From CAIYRG01 sp964446945 (GTDB lineage: Bacteria; Pseudomonadota; Alphaproteobacteria; Micropepsales; Micropepsaceae): a stretch of 64,000 nucleotides of DNA. The notes under the pieces are model-generated. The model saw only the letters and a program-made list of their open reading frames with translations, made no database searches and had not been told where the DNA came from. Position 1 is the stretch's first letter. Every line of letters begins with the position of its first letter. Positions 17,016 through 26,278 of the stretch are shown here, in pieces. The stretch spans positions 167,090-231,089 of the forward strand of contig CAYUQO010000004.1 of the NCBI GenBank assembly GCA_964446945.1. Reading direction: 5' to 3'. The translations under genes were made by a program, and so were the position numbers.

Positions 17016-19088
17016 TCAGGCAGTGCCGGCCGATTTCGCCATCGGTGAGTTCTCGGGCAATTTGAGAACCTGCGATACAACGGCGGGATTGGTCACCGGC
17101 GGCGAGCATGACATGCCACCGCAGATATAGGCCGTCGGTTGGCCGTCTTGCATTGTTTTGCCATGCGCAGGATGTCCCGGCGGCAAGTCCTGGCCGGGGG
17201 GGACTACCATCAAGAGGCGATTGGGCAGACTGCGCTCGAGCACGGCTTTCACGAGACCACGCGTGCGCGGATCGGATGGCGGACCGCAAACGATAATTTC
17301 GAGGCAGGACGTGCAGAATTCGAAACTGTTGAGATATGTGCCCATCTGGAGATAGTTGCTGCTGATGTCGCCGGCGAACGCCTGGATGAGGTTATTGGCG
17401 CGATCGGCGTGGTGCTGATTGAGTGTGGCGTAGAACAGCCGGGCGTGAACACCAATCATGACCGCATTGGCCGAGGGCGTCTGCGTGTCAAAGGCCGTGC
17501 GTATCCGCGACTGGTCCGGAACGTCGTCGTTGCGCGAGAAAACATAGCCGCCCTGGATGACGTCCCAGAAATCGCGGTCGAGGACTGCGGTCCAGCCGAG
17601 GGCACGGTCCAGAAACGTGCGTTCGCCGGTTGCTTCCCAAAGCGCGAGCGCGGCGCGGGACATGAAAGTATAGCCGTCGGAAAAGGCCTGATGTTGCCGT
17701 TGTCCGGCGCGGTAGGAATGGAACAGCCGGTCGCCGTCCCCCAGTTTGGTGCAAATGAAATCGAATGCGCGACGCGCGGCGGAGATCCAGTCGCTGCGCT
17801 CGAATGCCGCTCCCGCATTCGCCAGGCTGGCGATCATGAGGCCATTCCAGTCGGTGAGCACCTTGTCGTCGCGGCCGGGGCGGATGCGTTTTTCGCGCCC
17901 AGCGAGAAGGATCTGCCTCTGGCGGGTAAACGCGGGTTGTTCGGCTTCGGTCCAGCCGGAAAGATTCATCACCCGGTGAAGGATGTTGCGGCCGGATGGC
18001 TTTCCGTCATGGGGAAAATTGCCGTCACGGCTCACACCATAGGCCTGCTTGAACCGTTCGGCCCGCGTGCCGGCGAGCAGTGAATCGATTTCTTCCTCGG
18101 TCCAGACGTAGAACTTGCCTTCCTCGCCCTCGGAATCGGCATCAAGGCTCGAGGCGAATGCGGCGCCTTCGACCATCATCTCGCGCAATGCCCAGCCGAT
18201 GGTTTCCTCGACGCGGGACTTCAGGACGCCCTGTTTTCCGTCCTGCCAGACCAGCGTCATGATGTCGAGCAGCTGTGCGTTGTCGTACAGCATCTTTTCG
18301 AAATGCGGCACGAGCCATTGTTCGTCTACGGAGTATCGCGAAAACCCGCCGCCGATATGATCGAAAATGCCGCCGCGGCCCATATTGTCGAGCGCGCACA
18401 GCACCTGCGTCAGATATTGCGGCAGACCTGTCCGAAGGTAAGCGCGCCACAGCACTTCGAGCAACGGAACATTCGGGAATTTCGGCGCCCCGATCATGCC
18501 GCCGTAGAAAATGTCGAACGCTTGCGCCACTGCGATCGTCACGCGGTCCAGCTTGTACATGTCGAAGCTGCCGGAGCGATTCTGGTACCAGGCCTGCTCG
18601 AAACTGTCGGCTATCTTGCGCACATTCGGCGCGATCATGTCGGGCGATTCCTGGAAGCGGCGGGAGATGTCGCTCAGCACGGTCTTGAATGAAGGCCGGC
18701 CGAATGCCGCTTCACGCGGGAAATAGGTACCGGCCCAGAACGGTTCGCCTTTGGGGGTGAGAAACACGTTCAGCGGCCAGCCGCCGCTTTGGCCCATTAG
18801 CACCGGAATGCGCTGCAGCCAGTTGTCGATGTCGGGACGTTCTTCGCGATCGACCTTTACACAGACGAAAAGCTCGTTCATCAGCGCGGCGGTTTCCGCG
18901 TCTTCGAAGCTCTCATGGGCCATGACGTGGCACCAATGGCAGGCGGCATAGCCGACCGAGACAAGAATCGGACGGTTGCTGCGTTGGGCCTCGGCGAGTA
19001 CTTCTGGGTTCCAGGGTCGCCAATCGACGGGATTGTCCTTGTGCTGGAGCAGGTAAGGACTGGTTTGGTTGGCGAGCTGGTTGGCCAT
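17016..19088 (-). CDS. DUF255/YyaL-type protein: thioredoxin fold fused to an alpha/alpha barrel
   Basis: Large 690-residue cytosolic protein. An N-terminal thioredoxin-like domain (about residues 1-160) has the family hallmark SPYLLQHKDNPVDW and a C-H-W-C active-site motif at C50/C53, followed by KVDREERPDID. The rest is a six-hairpin glycosidase-like region with FDHIGGGFSRYSVDEQWLVPHFEKM split by conserved histidines. The family includes human SPATA20; its biochemical role is unknown. It is divergent from mnmE with 77 bp between them and convergent with nothing; 139 bp separate it from the hydrolase gene. Confidence 0.9.
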   Translation of the reverse strand: MANQLANQTSPYLLQHKDNPVDWRPWNPEVLAEAQRSNRPILVSVGYAACHWCHVMAHESFEDAETAALMNELFVCVKVDREERPDIDNWLQRIPVLMGQSGGWPLNVFLTPKGEPFWAGTYFPREAAFGRPSFKTVLSDISRRFQESPDMIAPNVRKIADSFEQAWYQNRSGSFDMYKLDRVTIAVAQAFDIFYGGMIGAPKFPNVPLLEVLWRAYLRTGLPQYLTQVLCALDNMGRGGIFDHIGGGFSRYSVDEQWLVPHFEKMLYDNAQLLDIMTLVWQDGKQGVLKSRVEETIGWALREMMVEGAAFASSLDADSEGEEGKFYVWTEEEIDSLLAGTRAERFKQAYGVSRDGNFPHDGKPSGRNILHRVMNLSGWTEAEQPAFTRQRQILLAGREKRIRPGRDDKVLTDWNGLMIASLANAGAAFERSDWISAARRAFDFICTKLGDGDRLFHSYRAGQRQHQAFSDGYTFMSRAALALWEATGERTFLDRALGWTAVLDRDFWDVIQGGYVFSRNDDVPDQSRIRTAFDTQTPSANAVMIGVHARLFYATLNQHHADRANNLIQAFAGDISSNYLQMGTYLNSFEFCTSCLEIIVCGPPSDPRTRGLVKAVLERSLPNRLLMVVPPGQDLPPGHPAHGKTMQDGQPTAYICGGMSCSPPVTNPAVVSQVLKLPENSPMAKSAGTA

Positions 19089-19165
19089 GGCAATCCGGCG
19101 TTCATGGGTGCGGAAATAGAGCGCACCTCCTAGGGCTTATTGAATTTGGTCACAAGGCGGATCGG

Positions 19166-20485
19166 GTGCGCAATTCCAAACCTGCTGCAGAAAGCGACAC
19201 CATATTTGCAGTTTCGAGCGGTGCGGGACCGGCGGGCGTCGCGGTTGTTCGGGTTTCTGGTCCGAACGCGGCTGCGGCGTTTGACCTGACATCATCGGGG
19301 CAAGTTTCTCCTGAACGGTCAGCGGTAATACGTACACTGTTTGATAAAACGACTGGCAATCGAATTGATGAGGCTTTGGTGCTGTGGTTCACCGGGCCAC
19401 GCTCCTATACGGGCGAGAATGTTGTTGAACTGCACATTCACGGTGGGCGAGCTGTAACTTCGGCTTTGCTGCGGGGTTTGGGTCGGCTGCCGGGGTTCCG
19501 GCCTGCAGAGCCGGGCGAATTCACACGGCGCGCCGTGGAGAATGGGCGGCTTGACCTTACGCGCGCGGAAGCCATCGGAGACTTGATTGCGGCCGACACA
19601 GAGGCCCAGCGGCTGCTCGCGCTCCGCCAATATGACGGCGCTCTGGCGGATCAATATTCCCGGTGGCGGGAGCGGCTGATTCGATCCGCCGCGTGGATCG
19701 AAGCAAATATCGATTTCCCGGATGAAGAGCTGCCCGATGGCGTGTGGGCAGCAAGCCGGCAGGAATTGCGGGCGCTGTTTGCGGAAATGCAGGCTCATCT
19801 GAACGATCGCCGACGCGGCGAGATTATCCGGGACGGGTTCCATGTGGCGGTGATCGGACCGCCGAATGTGGGCAAGAGTTCGCTGGTGAATGCGCTGGCT
19901 CGGCGGGATGTGGCGATTGTTTCGGATCTGCCAGGCACGACTCGGGACATTATAGAGGTGAAGCTGGACCTCGGCGGTTATGCGGTCGTGCTGGCTGATA
20001 CCGCTGGCATCCGTGAATCGGCTGAACCGGTTGAGCAAGAGGGTATCCGCCGCGCGAAAGCTCGGGCGGAAGCCGCGGATTTTCGGCTGCTGGTTCTGGA
20101 TGCATCCGATCCCGCGATGGTCCGTCCGGCGGAGGCCGACTTGGTGGTATGGAATAAGGCGGACTTATGTCGTCAAGAGGAAGCCGGCAATCTCTATATA
20201 TCTGCCAAGTCTGGTGGGGGGATGGACGATCTGATTGACCGCATTGCAGCCGCGGCGGCGAACCGGGCAAACGGGGCCGAGCCGCCATTGCTGACCCGGG
20301 CTCGCCATCGTTATGCTGTTGAAGAGGCGAGCCAGCGAATCGCCGTGGCTCTTGAGGAGCATGAGCCTGAACTCGCGGCGGAACAGCTTCGCATCAGCTT
20401 ACGGGCTCTCGGGCGGATCACGGGAGCGGTCGATCTGGACGAGTTGTTGGACGTGGTTTTCCGCGACTTTTGCATTGGGAAGTAG
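19166..20485 (+). CDS. mnmE: tRNA uridine-5-carboxymethylaminomethyl modification GTPase MnmE
   Basis: With MnmG it modifies the wobble uridine (U34) of certain tRNAs. The 439-residue protein has the N-terminal folate-binding domain (DTIFAVSSGAGPAGVAVVRVSG in part), the helical domain and an inserted G domain: P-loop GPPNVGKSSLVNAL, switch DLPGTTRDIIEV, DTAGIRE and NKAD. It ends in the conserved C-I-G-K with the essential cysteine at C436. The start is GTG at 19166. mnmG starts on the base following its stop. Confidence 0.96.
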   Translation: MRNSKPAAESDTIFAVSSGAGPAGVAVVRVSGPNAAAAFDLTSSGQVSPERSAVIRTLFDKTTGNRIDEALVLWFTGPRSYTGENVVELHIHGGRAVTSALLRGLGRLPGFRPAEPGEFTRRAVENGRLDLTRAEAIGDLIAADTEAQRLLALRQYDGALADQYSRWRERLIRSAAWIEANIDFPDEELPDGVWAASRQELRALFAEMQAHLNDRRRGEIIRDGFHVAVIGPPNVGKSSLVNALARRDVAIVSDLPGTTRDIIEVKLDLGGYAVVLADTAGIRESAEPVEQEGIRRAKARAEAADFRLLVLDASDPAMVRPAEADLVVWNKADLCRQEEAGNLYISAKSGGGMDDLIDRIAAAAANRANGAEPPLLTRARHRYAVEEASQRIAVALEEHEPELAAEQLRISLRALGRITGAVDLDELLDVVFRDFCIGK

Positions 20486-22378
20486 ATGTTTCACGTGAAA
20501 CAGCAGCGTCCGGACTTCGACGTGATCGTCATCGGCGGCGGTCATGCCGGCTGCGAAGCCGCGGCGGCGGCGGCCAAGGCTGGCGCCAGCACTCTGCTTC
20601 TGACCCATAATCTCAAGACAATTGGCGAAATGTCCTGCAACCCGGCTATTGGAGGGGTTGGCAAGGGGCACCTCGTGCGGGAAATTGATGCCTTGGATGG
20701 CGTCATGGGGAGAGTTGCCGACGCTGCCGGAATTCAGTTCCGTGTACTCAATGGGCGCAAGGGCCCGGCTGTCCGGGGACCTCGAGCCCAAGCCGATCGC
20801 AAGCTCTATCGCGGGGCCATGCAAGGCGCCTTGGCCGAAATTGCGGGACTATCTATTCGCGAAGGGGCAGCTGGCGACCTTATCATCGACCAAGGCCAGG
20901 TTGCCGGCGTAGTGACCGAAGCCGGCGAGGAGCTCCGTTGCGCCGCTGTGGTGATTACGACCGGGACTTTTCTCCGCGGCCTCATTCATATCGGTGAGCA
21001 AAAGATTCCGGCAGGCCGGGTCGGCGAAGCTCCATCGAATCGACTGGCAGCTACTCTCGCAGGTTTCCAGTTCGCCATGGGCCGCCTAAAAACTGGCACG
21101 CCGCCGCGGCTCGACGGCAAGACGATCGATTGGACGGGCCTTCCTCTCCAGCCGGGCGATGATCCGCCCAAGCCATTCTCCTTTTTGACCGGGCAGATCT
21201 CGACTCCGCAGATCGCGTGTCACATCACGCAGACCACCCCGGCAACGCATGCGGTTATCCGGGAGAATCTCGCGCGGTCGCCGATGTATTCCGGTCAAAT
21301 CCAGAGTACGGGACCACGCTATTGCCCATCGATTGAAGATAAAGTCGTGCGGTTTGCCGGACGCGAGGGCCACCAGATCTTCCTCGAACCGGAAGGCTTG
21401 GATGACGACACAATTTATCCGAACGGGATTTCGACCTCGCTGCCGGAGGAGGTCCAATTAGCCTTTCTCAAGACCATTCCGGGTCTGGAGAGAGCGGATG
21501 TCCTCCGCCCCGGATACGCGATTGAGTATGACTATGTCGATCCGCGCGAGCTCAAGCCGTCCCTCGAGGTGAAAAAGCTGCCGCGGCTGTTTCTCGCCGG
21601 GCAGATCAATGGCACGACGGGCTATGAAGAAGCCGCCGCTCAGGGCCTGATTGCCGGCGTGAATGCGGCGCGCTGTGCCGGCTGTGGTACACCCCTCATT
21701 TTGGACCGCTCGCAAGCCTATATTGGCGTCCTCATCGACGACCTCGTAACCAGGGGGGTAACGGAGCCCTATCGAATGTTCACGTCGAGGGCGGAATACC
21801 GGCTGACACTCCGGGCCGATAATGCCGATCAACGCCTGACACCAATTGGAATAGCGGCAGGAATTGTCGGACCCAACCGGGAAAAACGCTTCACAGCTAA
21901 ACTCGACGAAATCAGCGCGGTGCGGAACTTGATGGCGAGCCTTATCATGACGTCTGCTGAGGCGAGCCGTGCCGGCATTGCAGTCCGGCAGGATGGGGTT
22001 CGGCGCTCCGCGATGGAGTTGCTGTCGCTTCCGGCCGTCACCGTCCAGCGTCTGGCGGAAATCTGGCCTCAGCTGGCCGGTATTACGGGTGAAATTGCCG
22101 AACAGCTCGAAATGGACGCGCATTATGCGGGGTATCTCGACCGCCAGGAGAGCGATATTCTTGCGTTTCGCAAAGACGAATCGCTGCTAATTCCGGACGA
22201 AATGGACTATACGGCTGTCATTGGCCTTTCCACGGAGTGCCGGACAAAGCTGGCATCAATCCGGCCCCGGACCCTTGGTCAGGCCTCGCGCATCGACGGA
22301 ATCACTCCGGCCGCATTGACGCTCGTCCTCGCCGCCATTCGCCATCAATCCGCAACTGGCCATGCCATTGCCGAATGA
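20486..22378 (+). CDS. mnmG: tRNA U34 carboxymethylaminomethyl-modifying enzyme MnmG (GidA)
   Basis: FAD-dependent partner of MnmE. The 630-residue product has the dinucleotide-binding motif DVIVIGGGHAGCEAAAAAA near residue 11, the GEMSCNPAIGGVGKGHLVREIDALDG signature with its catalytic cysteine, PAVRGPRAQADR, GRLKTGTPPRL with the second cysteine region, and the C-terminal tRNA-binding helices. The first six codons encode MFHVKQ because a perfect parS site spans them. It begins one base after mnmE and overlaps rsmG by 17 bases. Confidence 0.97.
   Translation: MFHVKQQRPDFDVIVIGGGHAGCEAAAAAAKAGASTLLLTHNLKTIGEMSCNPAIGGVGKGHLVREIDALDGVMGRVADAAGIQFRVLNGRKGPAVRGPRAQADRKLYRGAMQGALAEIAGLSIREGAAGDLIIDQGQVAGVVTEAGEELRCAAVVITTGTFLRGLIHIGEQKIPAGRVGEAPSNRLAATLAGFQFAMGRLKTGTPPRLDGKTIDWTGLPLQPGDDPPKPFSFLTGQISTPQIACHITQTTPATHAVIRENLARSPMYSGQIQSTGPRYCPSIEDKVVRFAGREGHQIFLEPEGLDDDTIYPNGISTSLPEEVQLAFLKTIPGLERADVLRPGYAIEYDYVDPRELKPSLEVKKLPRLFLAGQINGTTGYEEAAAQGLIAGVNAARCAGCGTPLILDRSQAYIGVLIDDLVTRGVTEPYRMFTSRAEYRLTLRADNADQRLTPIGIAAGIVGPNREKRFTAKLDEISAVRNLMASLIMTSAEASRAGIAVRQDGVRRSAMELLSLPAVTVQRLAEIWPQLAGITGEIAEQLEMDAHYAGYLDRQESDILAFRKDESLLIPDEMDYTAVIGLSTECRTKLASIRPRTLGQASRIDGITPAALTLVLAAIRHQSATGHAIAE
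20487..20502. other. parS centromere site 1
   Basis: The 16-bp palindrome TGTTTCACGTGAAACA is an exact match to the consensus bound by chromosomal ParB. It starts on the second base of the mnmG initiation codon, so the site fixes the first residues of MnmG as FHVKQ. parA and parB lie about 2.5 kb downstream and the candidate origin about 10 kb upstream, a normal position for parS. Confidence 0.95.
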
Positions 22379-23027
22379 GCTGTTCGGCCCGGAAGAATTC
22401 GCCGCTTGCGCCCATGTTTCACGTGAAACGCTGGCACGTCTGAAACTCTATGCGGGGATGCTCGCGGAATGGAACGCGCGGCAAAATCTCGTATCCCGCG
22501 CCTCACTATCGGACGTCTGGCTGCGCCACTTCTGGGACTCTGCCCAGCTTGCAGACTTCATACCTGACCCGGCAAAATCGCTGGTGGATCTCGGCAGTGG
22601 GGCTGGCTTTCCCGGGCTGGTTTTGGCCGAATTGTTGCGCGACCGTCAAATTCGCATCGTGCTGTACGAAGCCACCCAGAAAAAGCGCGAATTCCTGAAT
22701 GCGGTCATCCGCCGGCTAAATCTGACTGTTGAAGTGTGTGGTGACCGGATTGAAGCCGCCACGCCGCAAATCTTCGACGTCGTCGTGGCCCGCGCACTCG
22801 CTCCGCTCGAAAAACTGCTCGCTTATGCACAGCGATTTTGGGGAAAGGACACAGTCGGCCTCTTTCTCAAAGGACAAAATCTGGGGCCTGAATTGACCGA
22901 AGCCCATAACTGTTGGAAGATGACTGTCCAAAAACATCCGAGTCGAACCAGCGACAGTGGTGTCGTGCTTGAAATCCGGGGGCTGTTACGTGTGGCGCCA
23001 GGTAGAACGGGTACCCGTGGAACCTAA
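22362..23027 (+). CDS. rsmG: 16S rRNA (guanine-527-N7)-methyltransferase RsmG (GidB)
   Basis: Methylates G527 of 16S rRNA using SAM. The 221-residue protein has the N-terminal helix WNARQNLVSRASLSDVWLRHFWDSAQL, SAM motif I LVDLGSGAGFPGLVLA, the following acidic residue (VLYEATQKKREFL) and the VVARALAPLEKLLAYA motif. Its ATG overlaps the end of mnmG by 17 bases, and its 3' end overlaps the probable parA start. A second parS copy lies within codons 18-23 (HVSRET). Confidence 0.93.
   Translation: MPLPNELFGPEEFAACAHVSRETLARLKLYAGMLAEWNARQNLVSRASLSDVWLRHFWDSAQLADFIPDPAKSLVDLGSGAGFPGLVLAELLRDRQIRIVLYEATQKKREFLNAVIRRLNLTVEVCGDRIEAATPQIFDVVVARALAPLEKLLAYAQRFWGKDTVGLFLKGQNLGPELTEAHNCWKMTVQKHPSRTSDSGVVLEIRGLLRVAPGRTGTRGT
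22415..22430. other. parS centromere site 2
   Basis: TGTTTCACGTGAAACG matches the ParB-binding consensus at 15 of 16 positions, the only mismatch being the last base. It lies inside rsmG and encodes V-S-R-E-T in frame. Together with the perfect copy at 20487 this makes two sites 1.9 kb apart, both directly upstream of parA-parB. Confidence 0.9.
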
Positions 23028-23826
23028 AAAGCGATTTCGCACCCTCGTTATCGCCAATCAGAAGGGGGGCGTGGGGAAGACCACCACGGCCATCAACCTC
23101 GGCACCGCACTTGCTGCCGTTGGCGAGAAGGTCGTGATTCTGGACCTGGATCCGCAGGGCAATGCCTCCACCGGTCTCGGCCTGGCACGGAACGAACGCA
23201 AGCTGTCCACCTATGATGTTCTGACCGGCAACGCGCTGATGAGCGACGCTGTCGTGCCCACGAAGATTCCCGGCCTCAGCCTCGTTCCATCCACCATCGA
23301 CCTTTCCGGCGCCGAACCTGAATTGACGGGCCAGCCGCGGCGCAATTTCCGCTTGCGCGACGCGCTCGACACTTTTGCCGCAACCGACCCGGATATTTCC
23401 TATGTTCTGATCGACTGCCCTCCGGCGCTGACGCTTCTCACCATCAATGCGATGGTCGCCGCAGATGCGGCCGTGGTGCCTTTGGTATGCGAATTTTTCC
23501 CCCTCGAAGGCCTGAGCCAGCTGGTCAATACGATCGAGCTGGTGCGCGGCAACCTCAATCCGAGCCTGGAGCTGCAGGGCGTCGTTCTAACGATGTTCGA
23601 TAAAAGGAACGCCTTGACAGAACAAGTCGCTGCTGATGTGCGCGCGCATTTTGGCGAAAAAGTCTATCAAACAGTCATTCCGCGCAATGTGCGACTGTCG
23701 GAGGCACCCAGTCATGGTCTTCCGGCGCTCATTTACGACGTCAAATGCGCCGGCAGTCAGGCCTACATAAAACTCGCCGCTGAGCTGATTCAGCGCGAGC
23801 GCGAACTGAACGAAATGGCGGCGTGA
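23017..23826 (+). CDS. parA: Chromosome partitioning ATPase ParA
   Basis: Deviant Walker-type ATPase that moves ParB-parS complexes to segregate origins. From the GTG at 23017 the product is 269 residues with KGGVGKTT at 16-23 (signature lysine and catalytic K21), LDLDPQGNASTGLG, and VLIDCPPALTLLTINAMVAA. This start gives the family length and an 11-base overlap with rsmG; an ATG at 22957 would add 20 residues and overlap rsmG by 71 bases. There is no strong Shine-Dalgarno for either, so the exact start is open. parB follows after four bases. Confidence 0.94.
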   Translation: MEPKKRFRTLVIANQKGGVGKTTTAINLGTALAAVGEKVVILDLDPQGNASTGLGLARNERKLSTYDVLTGNALMSDAVVPTKIPGLSLVPSTIDLSGAEPELTGQPRRNFRLRDALDTFAATDPDISYVLIDCPPALTLLTINAMVAADAAVVPLVCEFFPLEGLSQLVNTIELVRGNLNPSLELQGVVLTMFDKRNALTEQVAADVRAHFGEKVYQTVIPRNVRLSEAPSHGLPALIYDVKCAGSQAYIKLAAELIQRERELNEMAA

Positions 23827-23830
23827 TCAC

Positions 23831-24703
23831 ATGAACCAGAACGCTCCACCACGCACTGCCCCGCGGGGTCTCGGAAGGGGATTGTCGGCCCTTTTGGGAG
23901 AGGACGCCGCTGCTCCGGCGACAACCGCCACGACAGGTTCCCGCAGCCTGCCGGTGTCATTTCTTACGCCCAATCCGCATCAGCCGCGGCGTCACTTTGA
24001 CGACGAGGAACTTGACAACCTCGCCGAATCGATTGCCGCAAAAGGCGTGCTGCAGCCGATCCTGGTTCGTCCCACAGCGCGCCATGACAGTTTTGAAATC
24101 ATCGCCGGCGAGAGACGCTGGCGCGCAGCGCAGAAGGCGCGGCTGCACGAAGTCCCGGTGATCGTCCGTGAACTGAGCGATCCCGAATCGCTGGAAATCG
24201 CGATCATCGAAAATGTCCAGCGCAGCGATCTCAATCCCATCGAGGAAGCCGCTGCCTATCAGGAGCTGATCGATCGCTTTTCCTATACCCAGGAACAAAT
24301 GGCGCGGGTGATCGGTAAAAGCCGCAGCCACATTGCCAATCTGCTCCGCCTGCTGAAACTGCCGGCGCGGGTTCAGACGCTGTTGTCGGAAGGCAAAATT
24401 ACCGCCGGCCATGGACGCATGCTCGTGACGGCCACCGATCCGGAGGCGATGGCCAATCAGATCCTGACGCAGGGTCTGAATGTCCGCGAAGTCGAAAAGA
24501 AGGCACGCCAGGCAAAGCAGGACAAGCCGTCGCCTTCGAAAGATGCCGACACCAAAGCCCTCGAACATACGCTGTCCGATGCGCTGGGCCTGAAGGTGGC
24601 GATCGATTACAAGGGGCAAAAAGGCGGCGCCATCACAATCCACTACCGTTCACTCGATCAGCTCGACCAGGTGATCCGGCTGCTCCAGCGCGGTTCGGTT
24701 TAG
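23831..24703 (+). CDS. parB: Chromosome partitioning protein ParB
   Basis: CTP-dependent DNA clamp that loads at parS. The 290-residue protein has the N-terminal ParA-interacting segment (RGLGRGLSALLGED), the CTPase motifs (NPHQPRRHF; GERRWRAA at 93-100; IENVQRSDLNPIEEA), a helix-turn-helix (YTQEQMARVIGKSRSHIANLLRLL, residues about 150-175) and a C-terminal dimerisation domain. It lies four bases after parA. Downstream genes are convergent, and the gene that usually follows in related genomes (holA) is about 19 kb away here. Confidence 0.96.
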   Translation: MNQNAPPRTAPRGLGRGLSALLGEDAAAPATTATTGSRSLPVSFLTPNPHQPRRHFDDEELDNLAESIAAKGVLQPILVRPTARHDSFEIIAGERRWRAAQKARLHEVPVIVRELSDPESLEIAIIENVQRSDLNPIEEAAAYQELIDRFSYTQEQMARVIGKSRSHIANLLRLLKLPARVQTLLSEGKITAGHGRMLVTATDPEAMANQILTQGLNVREVEKKARQAKQDKPSPSKDADTKALEHTLSDALGLKVAIDYKGQKGGAITIHYRSLDQLDQVIRLLQRGSV

Positions 24704-24775
24704 GCAAACGGCGCGCTGTTAGCGAACGCATCAGGATATGTACGTGTACAGATCATCGTGGTGCAGACTGAAGGC

Positions 24776-24804
24776 GGCCACGGCAGGGGCGAGTTGCCGT
24801 GGCC
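24776..24804. terminator. Strong hairpin between convergent parB and hisA
   Basis: A perfect 10-bp stem, GGCCACGGCA (24776-24785) with TGCCGTGGCC (24795-24804), encloses a nine-base loop. It lies in the 203-bp gap between the parB stop and the hisA stop. No T-run follows on either strand, so it is either a Rho-assisted or bidirectional terminator element, or an RNA-stabilising stem. The rest of the gap shows nothing else I recognise. Confidence 0.45.
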
Positions 24805-24906
24805 CGGTCCGTATTCTCCGAATCTGTTTAAGCCGGAGCGTTCAAGCACTAGCACGCAATCTCGTGCCTCTGGTTGTGACCATTTGGTGAAATTCACACT
24901 TCGGAA

Positions 24907-25626
24907 TCATGCTGCCGCGGTCAGCGCATCAACCGGCGTGATTCTGCCGTCATATAATGCGCGGCCGATAATGGCGCCGGCAATTGGCGCCCCCGATTGT
25001 TTCAACGCGCGGATATCATCGGCGCTACTGACTCCGCCACTTGCGATCACCGGCACCGAGACCGCGCGCGACAGTGCCGCGGTTTCTGCAACATTCACGC
25101 CCTGCAACATTCCATCACGCGCGATATCGGTATAGACGATCGCGGCGACGCCGGCTTCTTCATAACGGCGCGCCAGCTCGATCGCAGACGTTCCAGTCTG
25201 CTTTGTCCAGCCATCCACGGCAACGAGACCGTTGCGGGCATCAATCCCAATCGCAATCCGGCGGGGAAATTTCTGCGCAGCTTCCTTGACCAGCGCGGGA
25301 TTGCGCACGGCGGCAGTGCCGAGGATGACCCTCGTGATTCCGGCAGAGAGCCAGGATTCAATCGCCTGGAAATCGCGGATACCACCGCCGAGCTGCACCG
25401 GCATTTTGATCGCCGACAGAATTTCACGCACCGCCAGGCCATTCACCGACGCGCCCGATACCGCCCCATTGAGATCGACGACATGCAGCCATTCAAAGCC
25501 GGCTGCCTCAAATATACGCGCCTGCGCTGCGACATCACTGTTGAAGACCGTGCTCTGTTCAAACTCGCCCTGGCGCAGGCGAACGCATTGGCCGTCCTTC
25601 AAATCGATAGCGGGGAAGATAATCAT
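24907..25626 (-). CDS. hisA: ProFAR isomerase HisA
   Basis: Histidine pathway isomerase, a (beta/alpha)8 barrel of 239 residues. Seen: N-terminal MIIFPAIDLKDGQCVRL with catalytic D8, LQLGGGIR-type loop here VQLGGGIRD, and the second acid/base region IVYTDIARDGMLQG, plus the phosphate-binding VIASGGVSS. The ATG at 25626 lies four bases after the hisH stop and gives the standard N-terminus; longer versions would read through hisH. Confidence 0.95.
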   Translation of the reverse strand: MIIFPAIDLKDGQCVRLRQGEFEQSTVFNSDVAAQARIFEAAGFEWLHVVDLNGAVSGASVNGLAVREILSAIKMPVQLGGGIRDFQAIESWLSAGITRVILGTAAVRNPALVKEAAQKFPRRIAIGIDARNGLVAVDGWTKQTGTSAIELARRYEEAGVAAIVYTDIARDGMLQGVNVAETAALSRAVSVPVIASGGVSSADDIRALKQSGAPIAGAIIGRALYDGRITPVDALTAAA

Positions 25627-25630
25627 CCGG

Positions 25631-26278
25631 CTACGGATGCCATTGCAGGAAGCGCTCGAGCAGCGCCAATCCCTCGGCCTGACTCTTTTCCGGATGGAAT
25701 TGCGTGCCGGCGATATTGTCGCGCCCGATAACGGCAGGCAGCGAACCGCCATATTCGGTTGTCGCCAGAATGTGCGCAGGATCGGCAGGGCGCAGGTAAT
25801 AGGAATGGACGAAGTACACATCCGTCCCATCCAGCATGCCTTCGAACAATTTGTGCGGCTGCTGGATGGAGAGGGAATTCCAACCCATATGGGGAATTTT
25901 CAGACCGGGCTCGAGCGGCGTGATGCGCACGACTTCGCCGGGAATCCACCCCAAGCCGCGGCAGGATTCATACTCGCGGCCCCAGTCGGCAAGCAGCTGC
26001 ATCCCGACGCAAATCCCGAGAAACGGAGTTTTTCGGGTGATGACTGCCTCTTCAAGCGCGTCCAGCATGCCCGGAATGGAAGAGAGCCCGCGCATGCAAT
26101 CGGCAAAGGCCCCGACGCCGGGAAGTACGATGCGTTCGGCAGCGGCAACGCGTGCAGGGTCGGCGGTGACTACAATCTCGTGCCCGGTGCGGGATGTTTC
26201 CCCGGCGCGCATCAATGCTTTCGCCGCAGAACGCAAATTGCCGGAGCCATAGTCGATCAAGGCCACTGTCGCGGTCAT
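25631..26278 (-). CDS. hisH: Imidazole glycerol phosphate synthase glutaminase subunit HisH
   Basis: Class I glutamine amidotransferase of 215 residues that supplies ammonia to HisF. The catalytic triad is visible: C90 in FLGICVGMQLL, and the His-Glu pair in GTQFHPEKSQ near the C-terminus. It begins directly after the lepA stop and is followed four bases later by hisA. Its partner hisF is not here but at 45016 on the other strand, about 19 kb away. Confidence 0.95.
   Translation of the reverse strand: MTATVALIDYGSGNLRSAAKALMRAGETSRTGHEIVVTADPARVAAAERIVLPGVGAFADCMRGLSSIPGMLDALEEAVITRKTPFLGICVGMQLLADWGREYESCRGLGWIPGEVVRITPLEPGLKIPHMGWNSLSIQQPHKLFEGMLDGTDVYFVHSYYLRPADPAHILATTEYGGSLPAVIGRDNIAGTQFHPEKSQAEGLALLERFLQWHP

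Noticed and set aside
17139..18083. 314-codon plus-strand open frame inside the DUF255 gene
   Set aside because: No recognisable motif; it is antisense to a well-supported family member with its C-H-W-C motif.
24704..24906. tRNA gene in the parB-hisA gap
   Set aside because: No cloverleaf with T-loop GGTTCRA and acceptor pairing could be drawn; only the simple 10-bp hairpin is supported.
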